Assembly: GCA_016929635.1 (NCBI GenBank)
Contig: JAFGIL010000072.1
Span: 31,622 to 95,621, forward strand
Length of the DNA stretch: 64,000 bases
Source of the DNA: Endomicrobiales bacterium
GTDB taxonomy: Bacteria > Elusimicrobiota > Endomicrobiia > Endomicrobiales > JAFGIL01
Direction of reading: 5' to 3'
In this document: in pieces, positions 37,269 through 46,960 of the stretch
Numbering within the stretch: position 1 is the first letter of the stretch
Layout of the letters: each line of letters opens with the position of its first letter
Notes under the pieces: generated by a model
The model's database searches: none
Seen by the model: only the letters and a program-made list of their open reading frames with translations
Told to the model about the DNA's origin: nothing
Position numbers and translations under genes: made by a program

Positions 37269-38144
37269 TTATTTTTTTGATGAAAGTATATTCTTGGCTT
37301 TTTTAACATCAAGAGCTATCTGTTTCTTTAATTTATCAACATTAGCAAATTTTTTCTCATCTCTTATTTTTTTATACAAATGCAAAGTAGTTAACTGTTT
37401 TCTCCATTGGCTTTGATAATTTAATAAATGGGCCTCAATTACTAGCCCCCCGGAATACTTCAAAGTAGATTTATATCCTATAAAAACAACACATGGGTAC
37501 TTATTTTTCTTATTATAAACATATCCTGCAAATATCCCATTAGGTAATAGTTTATTCCTGTCAGTTTTTAAATTGACCGTTGGAAATCCGAGTTTTCTGC
37601 CTAATCCCTTGCCTCTTACCGGCATGCCTTCAATTTTATACCTTCTTCCCATCAGTCTGTTTGCTTTATCGATACTTCCTTTACTAACATAATCTCTAAC
37701 AACTGAAGAAGAAACAATATCTCCATTTAATCTAAAATTGTTCAACACACTCAGTTCTACCCCGTTTACCTTTGCTACATTTCTAAGCCAGCTTACATTT
37801 CCTTCCCTGTTACGGCCAAAGGCAAAGTTATTCCCTACAACTAAATGCTTCATATTAAGCTTTCTACACAAATAATTTTCAAAGAACGATTTTGCCTTTT
37901 GCCTGAGAACCTTTCTCAAATTAGGCAAAACAATAATTTTATCTACATTATATTGCCTGAGCAACCTTACTTTTTCTTCTTTTAATGTCAAAACCCCCGG
38001 GACTTTCCTGACCGGTGATGCAAACGTTATTAAAATACTCTTTAACTTCTTTTTTCTGGAAACATTTATCAGCCTTTTTATTAAATACTGATGGCCGCGG
38101 TGCACCCCGTCAAATGTCCCTATTGTTACTATAGAATGTCTCAT
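37269..38144 (-). CDS. ribF: Bifunctional riboflavin kinase/FAD synthetase
   Basis: This 291-residue protein has an N-terminal nucleotidyltransferase domain with GTFDGVHRGHQYLIKR and a C-terminal flavokinase domain with KGLGRKLGFPTVNL and NGIFAGYV. It makes FMN and then FAD from riboflavin. It follows truB by six bases, a frequent arrangement in the rbfA-truB-ribF block. Length is near the usual 300. Confidence 0.95.
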   Translation of the reverse strand: MRHSIVTIGTFDGVHRGHQYLIKRLINVSRKKKLKSILITFASPVRKVPGVLTLKEEKVRLLRQYNVDKIIVLPNLRKVLRQKAKSFFENYLCRKLNMKHLVVGNNFAFGRNREGNVSWLRNVAKVNGVELSVLNNFRLNGDIVSSSVVRDYVSKGSIDKANRLMGRRYKIEGMPVRGKGLGRKLGFPTVNLKTDRNKLLPNGIFAGYVYNKKNKYPCVVFIGYKSTLKYSGGLVIEAHLLNYQSQWRKQLTTLHLYKKIRDEKKFANVDKLKKQIALDVKKAKNILSSKK

Positions 38145-38150
38145 ATAACT

Positions 38151-38906
38151 TCAAATTCTAGATAGCAGATGTTGATTAAATAGAGATTTATCATTAGCTA
38201 ATATTGAACATCCAGTATCATTTTTAAAATTAACACTTAATCTCAATAAATCTGCACAATTCAATGTCTCTAGGTTTTTGCCATTAACAGCAGAATCCAG
38301 ATTAAACGGGCCTACGCTTTCCCTGCATAAATATTCAACAGTAGCACCGCATCCCAATGCTTCTCCAATATCTTCTGCCAGTGACCTGATGTAAGTACCG
38401 CTTGAACACTTTATACGCAGTTCAATCGATTTACTACCTATATGTAAAATGTCAATTCTATGTATCGTAACAAATCTTGGAGGACGTTTTATATCCATAT
38501 TTAATCTTGCTAATTTATAGAGCCTTTTTCCATTATACTTAGCCGCAGAATATATCGGAGTCAATTGTTTAATCTCACCTTTAAATCTTTCTAACATACC
38601 CGAAATGTGTTCGTATGAATATTTTTCAACAGGCCTTTCATTGAGCACTTTGCCGGTTATATCCCCCGTATCGGTTTTAACACCTAATGATAACCTGGTT
38701 CTATACGTTTTGCGCATAGACATAAATTGCGACTGAAATTTTGTGGCATTACCGAATAAAACCAACAAAACTCCCTCTGCTATCGGGTCAAGAGTGCCGC
38801 AATGCCCAACTTTTCTTATTTTAAGGATCTTTTTCACTTTATCTACTATCCAATAAGACGTTACCCCGGTCTGTTTGTTTATATTCAATAAACCATTTTC
38901 ATTCAT
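38151..38906 (-). CDS. truB: tRNA pseudouridine(55) synthase
   Basis: The protein has the TruB active-site motif GHCGTLDPIAEGVLLVLFG with the catalytic aspartate, and KTYRTRLSLGVKTDTGD. It makes pseudouridine 55 in the T arm of tRNAs. The track starts at 39014, inside the DHH phosphoesterase gene, and its first 30 residues are an out-of-frame shadow of that gene. ATGs at 38918 and 38906 both have AGG nearby. The second (NENGLLNINKQTG) gives the family's usual start and 251 residues. Confidence 0.94.
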   Translation of the reverse strand: MNENGLLNINKQTGVTSYWIVDKVKKILKIRKVGHCGTLDPIAEGVLLVLFGNATKFQSQFMSMRKTYRTRLSLGVKTDTGDITGKVLNERPVEKYSYEHISGMLERFKGEIKQLTPIYSAAKYNGKRLYKLARLNMDIKRPPRFVTIHRIDILHIGSKSIELRIKCSSGTYIRSLAEDIGEALGCGATVEYLCRESVGPFNLDSAVNGKNLETLNCADLLRLSVNFKNDTGCSILANDKSLFNQHLLSRI

Positions 38907-38920
38907 ATCCCTGCCCATAC

Positions 38921-39916
38921 CTAAATCGTGTGTATTGTTATCTTTCTCAGCTTTTTTCCCAAATACTTCAGGACTTCTTTTTTTGCCTTTACAATATTCC
39001 CCTTTACGCTGCAACCTGCAGCATTTTTATGCCCGCCGCCGCCAAAATACTGCGCTACCTTATTTACATTAAAACTCCCGCGCGATCGAAAACTTACTTT
39101 TATGTAGCCATTGTCATCGTCTTTCCTGAAAAGAACCCCTACTATGACTTTAGGCATCATCATTGCATAGTTTATTATTCCCTCTGCCTCGCTGGGATTT
39201 GAACGGGTCTTTTTATACATCTGCCTTGTTACTTCCAAATATGCCACCTTGCCCGAACAGCTCAGTTTTAAATTGCACAAGGAATGGCCCAGCAAATTAA
39301 GAGATGAAAGGGATTTATTTGCATATACCGCATCATATATGACGGTGGGTTTCAATCCTACATCAACCAGGGATGCAGCAACATTTAGTGCATATGAGGT
39401 TGTATTGGTCTGCTGGAATTTACCGGTATCAGTAACCAACCCTATGTAAAGGCATTTGGCTTCGTTAATGTTTATTGGCATTTTAAAGAACTTAAATATA
39501 TTATAAACCTGCTCGGAGCTGGAAGATGCTTTGGGGTCAATGTAATTAATGTGCCCGAAATGATTATAGTTTGCATGATGGTCTATGTTAATTACTGTTT
39601 CAACCTGTTCTGAATCTATAATATTGCCCATGCGTTCAAAATCAAGGCATTCAAGGATTATTGCACAGTCAAACTTTTTAACAGTCTTATCAGCAATAAT
39701 TATTTTCTTTGCCCCGGGCGCCGATAATAAATATTCCGGTATCGGTTCTTTAGAGTATATCTCCACTTTATTTTTCAAACGATGGAGCAATGACGCCAGC
39801 GCTAGAGCTGTTCCGACTGTATCTCCGTCAGGTTTAAGATGCCCCGCAATAAAAAACGTTTTGTTTTTCTTTATCGCTTTGAATATTTTCAGCAGTGCCT
39901 TTTTGTTCGCATTCAT
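38921..39916 (-). CDS. nrnA: DHH-family phosphoesterase, NrnA-like oligoribonuclease/pAp phosphatase
   Basis: This 331-residue protein carries the DHH metal-binding motifs HLKPDGDTVG, ILECLDFE and IDHHANYNHFG, and ends with a DHHA1 domain containing GGGGHKNAAGC. Members cleave short RNA oligonucleotides to mononucleotides and dephosphorylate pAp. The position after rbfA and before truB is a common order. A 104-base gap with an inverted-repeat element separates it from rbfA, so it may be transcribed apart from the nusA-infB block. Confidence 0.92.
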   Translation of the reverse strand: MNANKKALLKIFKAIKKNKTFFIAGHLKPDGDTVGTALALASLLHRLKNKVEIYSKEPIPEYLLSAPGAKKIIIADKTVKKFDCAIILECLDFERMGNIIDSEQVETVINIDHHANYNHFGHINYIDPKASSSSEQVYNIFKFFKMPININEAKCLYIGLVTDTGKFQQTNTTSYALNVAASLVDVGLKPTVIYDAVYANKSLSSLNLLGHSLCNLKLSCSGKVAYLEVTRQMYKKTRSNPSEAEGIINYAMMMPKVIVGVLFRKDDDNGYIKVSFRSRGSFNVNKVAQYFGGGGHKNAAGCSVKGNIVKAKKEVLKYLGKKLRKITIHTI

Positions 39917-39933
39917 TTTACTCTAAGGAATTC

Positions 39934-40013
39934 TTTGTATTGTAGGCCTTTACGGGCGTAAAAAATATTTTACTATTACGGCCACAAGGGCCTACACTAC
40001 AAAAAAATACAAA
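39934..40013. repeat. Intergenic inverted-repeat element between rbfA and nrnA
   Basis: The element has outer arms TTTGTAT and ATACAAA and inner arms TGTAGGCCTTTACGGGCG and TTACGGCCACAAGGGCC; the second pairs imperfectly with the first. The CTACACTACAA string is shared with the element at 11700-11820. It fills most of the 104-base gap. In RNA it would fold into a long hairpin, which could act as a transcription barrier or a processing site. No coding potential is seen. Confidence 0.72.
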
Positions 40014-40020
40014 CATCAAA

Positions 40021-40374
40021 CTATGATTCTTCTTTCTTAATTTTTTCCAGTATCTCAAAAATACGACTGGCTTTTGTGGGTGTATCATCAAACTCAAAAA
40101 CCAAAGTTGGAGTATATTTTAAATTAAGCCTCATTGCCAGCCGATGCCTGACCTCGGGTGTTAAATCCTTTAATATCGTATTGCTGTCTGTAATCTCTTT
40201 TTCGGTTCCTATAACCGAATAAAATATCCGAGCAGATTTAAGGTCATCCGTAATCTTGACTCCGGTAATTGTAATAAAACCTAAACCTGGTGCTCTTAGC
40301 TCCTGTACAATCTTCGAAACTTCCTGCTGAATTAACTCAGCCACTCTTACCGATCTCTTATAACTGTAAACCAT
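40021..40374 (-). CDS. rbfA: 30S ribosome-binding factor A
   Basis: This small protein of about 117 residues has the RbfA pattern: VAELIQQEVSKIVQELRAPGLG, then FITITGVKITDDLKSARIFYSV. A C-terminal segment reads PTLVFEFDDT. It binds free 30S subunits late in 16S maturation. The track starts three codons earlier at a TTG (40383) that has GAGG close by. I list the ATG, but both are possible. It follows infB, completing the nusA-infB-rbfA order. Confidence 0.93.
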   Translation of the reverse strand: MVYSYKRSVRVAELIQQEVSKIVQELRAPGLGFITITGVKITDDLKSARIFYSVIGTEKEITDSNTILKDLTPEVRHRLAMRLNLKYTPTLVFEFDDTPTKASRIFEILEKIKKEES

Positions 40375-40408
40375 AATAGACAACAGACCTCAGACTCTAG
40401 ACAATATA

Positions 40409-42565
40409 TTATTCTTCTAATTTCCTTGCTATCTTCTCAAAAGAGTAAACTTCAAAAATATCGCCTGATTTTACATCAGAAAATTTATCCAGCCCTATCC
40501 CGCATTCATAACCTTTATCTACTTCTTTCACGTCATCTTTAAACCTGCGCAAGGACGAAATGGAACCATCGTATACGATGACATTATCCCTGAGCAACCG
40601 GATTTTACATCCCCTCTGGACTTTTCCTTCCGCAACCTGGCATCCTGCGATGGTACCTACTTTTGACACTTTAAATACCTGCTTCACCTGCACCCTGCCC
40701 AAAACAATCTCCTTAAGCTTCGGCTCTAACAGACCTTCCATCGCGGCGCGTATGTCTTTTGTGACTTCATAAATTATCCTGTAAATCTGAATGCTTACGC
40801 CCTCTTTTTCAGCCATTCTCTGTATAGCCGGCTCCGGCCTTATATTAAAACCAACTATTAAAGCATCGCTTGCAGCTGCCAAAGTTATATCAGATTCATT
40901 GATGGTACCTACACCACCATGCACAACCCTTAAAGTTATCTCTTTTGTTGAAAATTTCTCCAATGAATCCCTTAATGCTTCAAGAGACCCCTGAACATCA
41001 GCCTTTATTATTAATCTCAATTCTTTGACTTTTCCTGAGCTGATATCCTCCAGAGATAAGTGGTGCCTGGGCCTTAAGGCTTCTTCCCTGGCCCTGTTTT
41101 GTCTATTCTGGGCTATCTCTCTTGCATAACGCTCGCTTTCAACTGCAATAAACCTGTCTCCGGAATGAGGTGTTGAACTCACACCCAGAATCTCTACCGG
41201 TGTTACTGGGGGTGCTTCCTGCAGCCGGTGACCATGTTCATCTGTCATAGCCCTTACTTTTCCGCAGGTTGTTCCGACTATATAATTGTCACCTACGCGT
41301 AAAGTCCCTTTCTGCACTAAAACTGTCATCACAGGGCCTTTTCTCTGGTCTAACCTTGCTTCTACAACGACTCCGCGGGCCAGATTATCCGGGTTTGCTT
41401 TCAGTTCCATCATTTCAGCCTTTAAAAGGATCATTTCCAGCAACTGGTCAATATTCACTTTGTTTTTTGCTGATACTTCTACTGTAATGGTATCTCCGCC
41501 CCAATCTTCAGGAACTAGGTTATACTTTGTCAACTCCTGCTTGACCTGGGCAGGATTAGCTCCGGGTACATCTGTTTTATTGATAGCCACAATTATCGGA
41601 ACATTTGCTGCTTTTGCATGGTCAATTGCCTCAACTGTCTGCGGCATAACACCATCATCAGCTGCAACAACAAGCACTACAATGTCTGTAGCCTGAGCTC
41701 CGCGGGCGCGCATGGATGTAAAAGCTTCATGGCCCGGTGTATCTAAAAAATTAATATCTCCGTTCTTGGTTTTTACTTTATATGCACCGATATGCTGGGT
41801 AATTCCCCCTGCTTCACCACCGGCAACGTCAGTTTCCCTTATCGCATCCAGTAAAGAAGTTTTACCGTGGTCAACATGTCCCATAATGGTAACAACCGCA
41901 GATCTCGGCTTGAGTTTTGACTGGTCTTCTTCTTCCTCTTTAATCTCTTCCCCTTCATAGATTGATACATACTTTACTTCATAACTGTATTCATTAGCCA
42001 GAATCTCCACGGTTGATAAATCCAATCTCTGATTTATTGTAACAAGGGTTCCCATCGACAAGAGCTTTTTAATGATATCTCCCGGGTTCAGTTTCATTTT
42101 CTCCGCAATCTCGCGTACGGTTGTAAGCTCATTAACCCTTATTTCACCTTTATACTTTTTAACTGCGGGTTCTTTTACGGTTACCGGGGATTCTTTTTTA
42201 ACTTCTTCCCTATATTCAATCTCCCTATGGATTTCGATTCTTTCTTCTTTTACCTCAGGAACAAGCATTTTAGGGGATTTTTCTTTTTTGGCAACTGCTT
42301 TTTTCTTCTTTTTTGGTTCAGTTTTTTCGGCAGCCTTTTCTTTTACAACGGTTTTCTTCTTTCTCCCGGTTGTTTTTACTTTCTTTACGGCTTCTGTTTC
42401 AGCAGATTTTTTTCTGCCTCTCTTTTTTACTTCTGCAGACTCAGTCTCTTTTTCTTTTGTTTCTAATAACTTTTCTTCGACAGCTTCCAGATCTTTCTTC
42501 TTTTTTGAAGTTTTTTTCTTGGAATCTGTTTTTTTAGCAGTTGGTTTTGTTTTTTTCTGAACCAT
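40409..42565 (-). CDS. infB: Translation initiation factor IF-2
   Basis: This 718-residue protein begins with about 135 residues that are very rich in lysine and glutamate. An IF2-N domain follows ([20 protein letters not shown]), then the G domain with GHVDHGKTS at residues 229-237, DTPGHEAF and NKTD, and domains II to IV at the C-terminus. It brings initiator fMet-tRNA to the 30S subunit. The N-terminus is short compared with E. coli. AAAGAGGT precedes the ATG. The plus-strand ORFs at 42072-42560 are shadows of the lysine-rich part. Confidence 0.97.
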   Translation of the reverse strand: MVQKKTKPTAKKTDSKKKTSKKKKDLEAVEEKLLETKEKETESAEVKKRGRKKSAETEAVKKVKTTGRKKKTVVKEKAAEKTEPKKKKKAVAKKEKSPKMLVPEVKEERIEIHREIEYREEVKKESPVTVKEPAVKKYKGEIRVNELTTVREIAEKMKLNPGDIIKKLLSMGTLVTINQRLDLSTVEILANEYSYEVKYVSIYEGEEIKEEEEDQSKLKPRSAVVTIMGHVDHGKTSLLDAIRETDVAGGEAGGITQHIGAYKVKTKNGDINFLDTPGHEAFTSMRARGAQATDIVVLVVAADDGVMPQTVEAIDHAKAANVPIIVAINKTDVPGANPAQVKQELTKYNLVPEDWGGDTITVEVSAKNKVNIDQLLEMILLKAEMMELKANPDNLARGVVVEARLDQRKGPVMTVLVQKGTLRVGDNYIVGTTCGKVRAMTDEHGHRLQEAPPVTPVEILGVSSTPHSGDRFIAVESERYAREIAQNRQNRAREEALRPRHHLSLEDISSGKVKELRLIIKADVQGSLEALRDSLEKFSTKEITLRVVHGGVGTINESDITLAAASDALIVGFNIRPEPAIQRMAEKEGVSIQIYRIIYEVTKDIRAAMEGLLEPKLKEIVLGRVQVKQVFKVSKVGTIAGCQVAEGKVQRGCKIRLLRDNVIVYDGSISSLRRFKDDVKEVDKGYECGIGLDKFSDVKSGDIFEVYSFEKIARKLEE

Positions 42566-42590
42566 TTTTACCTCTTTGAGTGCGAACTTG

Positions 42591-43871
42591 TTAATCCGCT
42601 TTTACTTCTTTTTTATTTGAATTAATCAGTTTTTTTGCCGATTCTATTATTTTCTGGGCTGTTTTCGGGCCTATACCCTGCAATGTTTTAAGTTCATCTT
42701 CGGTTGCATTAGCAAGCTTATTTATATCAGTAAATCCCGCTTTAGCGAGTATTTCCGTGGTCTTCTGCCCGACTCCTTCAAGTTCACCCAGCTTTTCGGA
42801 AACTGCTTCGCTCTTTTCCTTGTGTTCCTGTTTCTTCTGGGATTCGGATTTTATATCAATATGATAACCAACCAGTTTTGCAGCAAGCCTCACATTATGG
42901 CCGTTCTTGCCGATAGCCAGTGAAAGCATATCATCACCAACTATAACCTCTGCCTTTTTTTCTTCTTTTGAGATTATTGCTACACCCTGTGCTTTAGCAG
43001 GCGACAATGACGATGCTATATATTTCATAATATCATCAGAATAAGCAATCAGGTCAATCCTTTCATTATGCAGTTCATCTATAATAGGTTTAACTCTTGC
43101 TCCTTTAACGCCTACACATGCCCCTACTGCATCGACTTTAGGGTTATTGGATCTAACAGATACTTTGGTTCTAAGCCCCGGTTCCCGTACTACATGCAAT
43201 ATCTCAACGATTTTTTCATAAATTTCCGGGACTTCTACTTCAAACAAACGTTTCACTAAATCCGGATGGCTTCTTGAAAGCACGATTACCGGGCCTCTCG
43301 GGCCTTTCTCTACCTTTATTATAATAGCCCTTAAATGCTGCCCCAGATTAAAATGTTCTTTGTGTATTTGTTCGGATATAGGAAGTATTGCTTCTGCTTT
43401 TCCCAAATCAACTATAAGATTACGGTTTGCTATCCTCCATACTACACCGCTTACCATTTGTCCGATCTTGGCTTTGTACTCATCAAACAGGCTTTCTCTT
43501 TCCGACTCCCTTATTTTTTGCACGATTACCTGCTTTGCGGTCTGGGCTGCAATGCGCGAAAAGTCCTGTGTATCCAGGGGTATTCTTATCTCCCCGTTTA
43601 ATTTTGCCTGAGGCTGAATTTCCTTAGCCTCTGCCAGAGTTATCTCCATATTAGGATTTTTGACTTCGGATAAAACCTGTTTTATTACACATGCAGTCAT
43701 TTCTCCGGTTTCAGGGTCTACCTTAGCTTCTACATTCACGTTTTTTCCCACATGTTTCTTATATGCAGAAACCAAAGCATTTTCAATCACCCTTAAAATT
43801 TCATCCTTTTGAATGCCTTTATCCTTTTCGATTTGCTCTAATGCTATTACAATTTCATTTTTTTCCGACAT
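42591..43871 (-). CDS. nusA: Transcription termination/antitermination factor NusA
   Basis: This 426-residue protein shows the NusA N-terminal domain, an S1 domain around residues 130-200, two KH domains with GACVGVKGARVKPIIDEL and LAIGKNGHNVRLAAKLVGY, and a C-terminal helix-hairpin-helix segment (LEGVGQKTTEILAKAGF, LQGIGPKTAQKI). It binds RNA polymerase and modulates pausing and termination. It lies between rimP and infB in the universal order. The HhH tail takes the place of the acidic repeats of proteobacterial NusA. Confidence 0.96.
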   Translation of the reverse strand: MSEKNEIVIALEQIEKDKGIQKDEILRVIENALVSAYKKHVGKNVNVEAKVDPETGEMTACVIKQVLSEVKNPNMEITLAEAKEIQPQAKLNGEIRIPLDTQDFSRIAAQTAKQVIVQKIRESERESLFDEYKAKIGQMVSGVVWRIANRNLIVDLGKAEAILPISEQIHKEHFNLGQHLRAIIIKVEKGPRGPVIVLSRSHPDLVKRLFEVEVPEIYEKIVEILHVVREPGLRTKVSVRSNNPKVDAVGACVGVKGARVKPIIDELHNERIDLIAYSDDIMKYIASSLSPAKAQGVAIISKEEKKAEVIVGDDMLSLAIGKNGHNVRLAAKLVGYHIDIKSESQKKQEHKEKSEAVSEKLGELEGVGQKTTEILAKAGFTDINKLANATEDELKTLQGIGPKTAQKIIESAKKLINSNKKEVKAD

Positions 43872-43888
43872 TTTATTTACTCCTCTAT

Positions 43889-44344
43889 TTATATGTCCGG
43901 TTCCAACCGAGCTTTTGATATTTTTTCTATAAAAATGTCTACCGTCTTACCTGTAACATCCGATATTTTAATCTGTCCATTTCCTGCCGAAAGAATTTCA
44001 CCTTTAAAATTCCTCTGCCCGTCCATCGGCTCATGCAAGGTTACTTTTGCCTTTTTTCCTATAAATTTAATAAAATCCTTTTCTTTTTTGAGAACCCTGT
44101 CTAACCCCGGGGAAGATATCTCAAGGATATATGAATCCGAAAGAACACCTGAGTTGTCAAGAAGGGTCCCCACTTTATCGCTCATATGCTCGCAGTCATC
44201 CAAACGCATACCACCATCTTTATCTATAAATAAACGTAAAACCATTTTCCCGTGTTCCCTTACATATTGTATATCCACCAGCTCCATTTTTTCTTCATTT
44301 AACACAGGATTAAGCAGTTTTTCAATATCAGCAACTGAGTTCAT
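43889..44344 (-). CDS. rimP: Ribosome maturation factor RimP
   Basis: This 151-residue protein has the RimP layout: an N-terminal alpha/beta domain (MELVDIQYVREHGKMVLRLF, DDCEHMSDKVGTLLD) and a C-terminal barrel with YILEISSPGLDRVL and VTLHEPMDGQRNFKG. It takes part in 30S assembly. It is the first gene of the operon and is preceded by a promoter and a hairpin. The spacing to nusA is 17 bases. Confidence 0.94.
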   Translation of the reverse strand: MNSVADIEKLLNPVLNEEKMELVDIQYVREHGKMVLRLFIDKDGGMRLDDCEHMSDKVGTLLDNSGVLSDSYILEISSPGLDRVLKKEKDFIKFIGKKAKVTLHEPMDGQRNFKGEILSAGNGQIKISDVTGKTVDIFIEKISKARLEPDI

Positions 44345-44372
44345 GTCAAAATTACCTTCGATTTTCGTTTAT

Positions 44373-44407
44373 GAAAACAAAAAGTGGCTTCACCTACTAA
44401 GCCACTT
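44373..44407 (-). terminator. Hairpin with T-rich tract between the giant gene and rimP
   Basis: On the minus strand AAGTGGCTT and AAGCCACTT form a perfect 9-bp stem with an 8-base loop, followed at once by TTTTGTTTTC. It lies about 77 bases after the giant gene stop and fits an intrinsic terminator for that gene. The predicted rimP promoter lies upstream of it, so it would also be the first thing transcribed in the rimP-nusA-infB message and could act as an attenuator or 5' stabiliser. Confidence 0.7.
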
Positions 44408-44415
44408 CTTGTGTT

Positions 44416-44444
44416 ATTCTACAAAATTATAAATTTAAATGCAA
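44416..44444 (-). promoter_or_regulatory. Predicted promoter of the rimP-nusA-infB operon
   Basis: On the minus strand TTGCAT and TAGAAT are separated by exactly 17 bases, four and five matches to the consensus. Transcription would start near 44409, immediately before the hairpin at 44382-44407. It lies in the AT-rich gap after the giant gene and before rimP. No other match in the gap fits as well. Confidence 0.55.
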
Positions 44445-44483
44445 GACTGCGTAAATATTTTTTAAATATTAAAATATATATAA

Positions 44484-46960
44484 TTATGCGGCAGATTCTA
44501 TGGCCTGCTGACCTGCTATCAGTACCGGATTTTTTAATGTCTTCAGTATTTCCAGATTGGATAACTCCCTGCTTGCATTTAGCCAAAGCAGTGCCAACAA
44601 GTCCTCCAGTGCAAATCCTTCGCTATTTGCCAAGACCTTTTCAAGAAGCTCCTCAACGCTTAAACTCGCATACTCATCAGGCAATTGCGGCAGTGCCGGG
44701 GTATAATTCCCTGATCTTATTAGCTCAGGTGTATCAGAACCAGAGTTAATTGCCTGCAGAATATACTGTAAAAACACCGGTTTATACTTTTCATCCATTA
44801 TTGTACCGGATAAATACGCACTCTCAGCAACTGCCAGGCAAATTCCATGCACAAGATTCATGCACATATGTACGGCTTCCTGTTTTGCTTCTAAATTACT
44901 GCTGTTTTCATATCTTTGTTTATATCTTAACACTGCCAGTTTGAATCTTTCCCTTTCTTTCCGGACATCACTTTCTTTTACATTAGCATAATTGAAGCTA
45001 ATATCCATTAAAGCATCTAATGTTTCAATCATCAATGCCTCGTCCCCTACAAAAGCTTCGCTATCTTCTGCATATTTCAATACTCTCTTAACCACTTGTT
45101 TGGCCGCATTATCAAAGACAGGAACCGGGCCACCTTGGAAGTATCTCTGCCCTTTTGATTGCTCCAGCTTCCTTTTTTCAGCTGGGTCTAACTCCTGAAA
45201 TCCTAAAACATCCAGAACAACTTCCATAAAATCAACAGTTGTTATCCTTGCTTCCCTTATCTCTTCAGACATAGCCAAGTCAGCATCCAAAATAACCAGA
45301 GGAACCTTTTGTTCGGAAGCCTGTCTCAGAATGTTTGACAGTGCATTATTTAAATCCATCCTGGACGCAACATCACTGCCAATAAATGATATCCTAAGGG
45401 AGGTATTTGCTCTCATATCGGTATAAGCTGACTCTGCTGAACTGAGAAACCTTTCATCAACCACAGAGATTCCCAACTTACTTGAGATTTCCATAAATTC
45501 ATCATAATTTTGCAACCTTGCCGGGATAGAGATAGTGAGATAACCTGAAGGCAGGTATCTTGAGTCCTGCGCTTCTTTATAAAATTCCAACAGATTTCTA
45601 TTTAAATCTATAACAGATTCTTGATAGTGCTCTCTAATTGATAGCATCATACCTGAAAACCCAATATAGATCGAACCTTTAATTAATCTTTCAAATGTAT
45701 TAACTGAAGCAGCTTCTGTAACAATATTTGAAGGTATAATACCCGTAACACTCTGATTTTTCTCTATTTGTTTTAAAACCCAGAGTGCACAACTGGCCTT
45801 TGCAATATACGTCTTTTTAAACTGGTCTGCAACTTCCCCATAGGGAACATCAGGCATACCTTTGGCCAGCCGCGTAAGCTCGACAACATACTTTTTCTCA
45901 TCTTCAGTAAAACCATCAAAGTATTTTTCCCCTTGTTTCAGCTGTTTTCTGCTTAAGTTCAGATAATCCTCATTTAAAGCCCCGTCTTTAAACAGGCCGT
46001 CTACAATTGTTGAACCTGCATGGCTGGGCCAGTATTTCAAATCCGTTTCGACAACACCCGGTAAATCCAGTATTGTCTTTATCCTTTTCTCTGCTTTTAA
46101 CTCTGCAAGGCCAAACCTTAAAGCCAAAGGCGACCTTGCCATCATTACAGCAGAACTGCTGCGCTGATGTGTCCTGTTTTCTCCCAGGAACATGCCGATG
46201 TTACTTCTTAAAGCCCCTGCCTGCATAACAAGATTGACTCTTTCTGAAGCCAATATATTTTTATTAGCATCACGCAATAAACTCGTTTCCATTTCAGGAT
46301 CCTGGTCGATTTCCGACACAACCATTGCGTTTGCTAATAATTTCTCAGCATTTGCAACATCAGGAAAGCTTATCTCAACCCCGCCAAACAGCCTTTTTGA
46401 CTGAACTCCGGGTATCATTTCCTGATTATCAATAAAAACAACATCGGGGAATGTCTTTTTATTTCTGAATTTCCTTTTTGGCTGGCCTGAAATAAGCATT
46501 TTGTTGACTTTTTTATCGATAAAACCTCTATACATCACCTGGCACGCAATGAAATACAAAGCCTGGGCTTCCTCGTTCTGATCTTTGAACTCAACTCCCT
46601 GAGGTTTGTCGATCAGTATCATGCCAGTTTTAGGATTTTTCCATACTTGCAACCTTTGAAGTTCGCCATTTACCATTACAACAGGACTTACAGGCCCTTC
46701 TTTCTGGATTTCATAACCACGCCCTACCAATCCTGCTGTCGAATAAGGAGCAAATGCAATACCGTGAGCATTTATTCCCATCTTCTTGAGATGTATTAAA
46801 TCCTGTACCTTCGATTCAATATTATTAGGATTTGAGACTATATGGAAAGTATCCCGGTTAACAGCCTCCGGATAGTTATCCATAAGCCATTTCTCATCCT
46901 GTTCAACAAGCAGCTGCTCTATCATATCCTGCGCCAAATCCTGCGGCTTTGCGGTATATC
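44484..46960 (-). other. C-terminal tail of the giant protein, unrecognised
   Basis: The last 825 or so residues are mostly soluble and mixed alpha/beta. Phrases such as GINAHGIAFAPYSTAGLVGRG, DKPQGVEF and FPDVVFIDNQEMIPG suggest enzyme-like or binding folds, but I recognise no family. It has no membrane helix, and ends in a helical stretch. It could be a recognition or secretion tail. Confidence 0.4.

Noticed and set aside
38907-39014. N-terminal extension of truB in the ORF track
   Set aside because: These residues overlap the end of the DHH phosphoesterase gene out of frame and do not belong to the TruB family; a later ATG fits better.
42072-42560. Plus-strand ORF of 162 residues rich in Phe and Ser
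   Set aside because: It is the complement of the Lys/Glu-rich N-terminus of infB; such runs stay open on the opposite strand by composition. It has no family resemblance.
44382-44407. tRNA or small structured RNA
   Set aside because: Only one stem of 9 bp with a T tract is present, which fits a terminator and not a cloverleaf.
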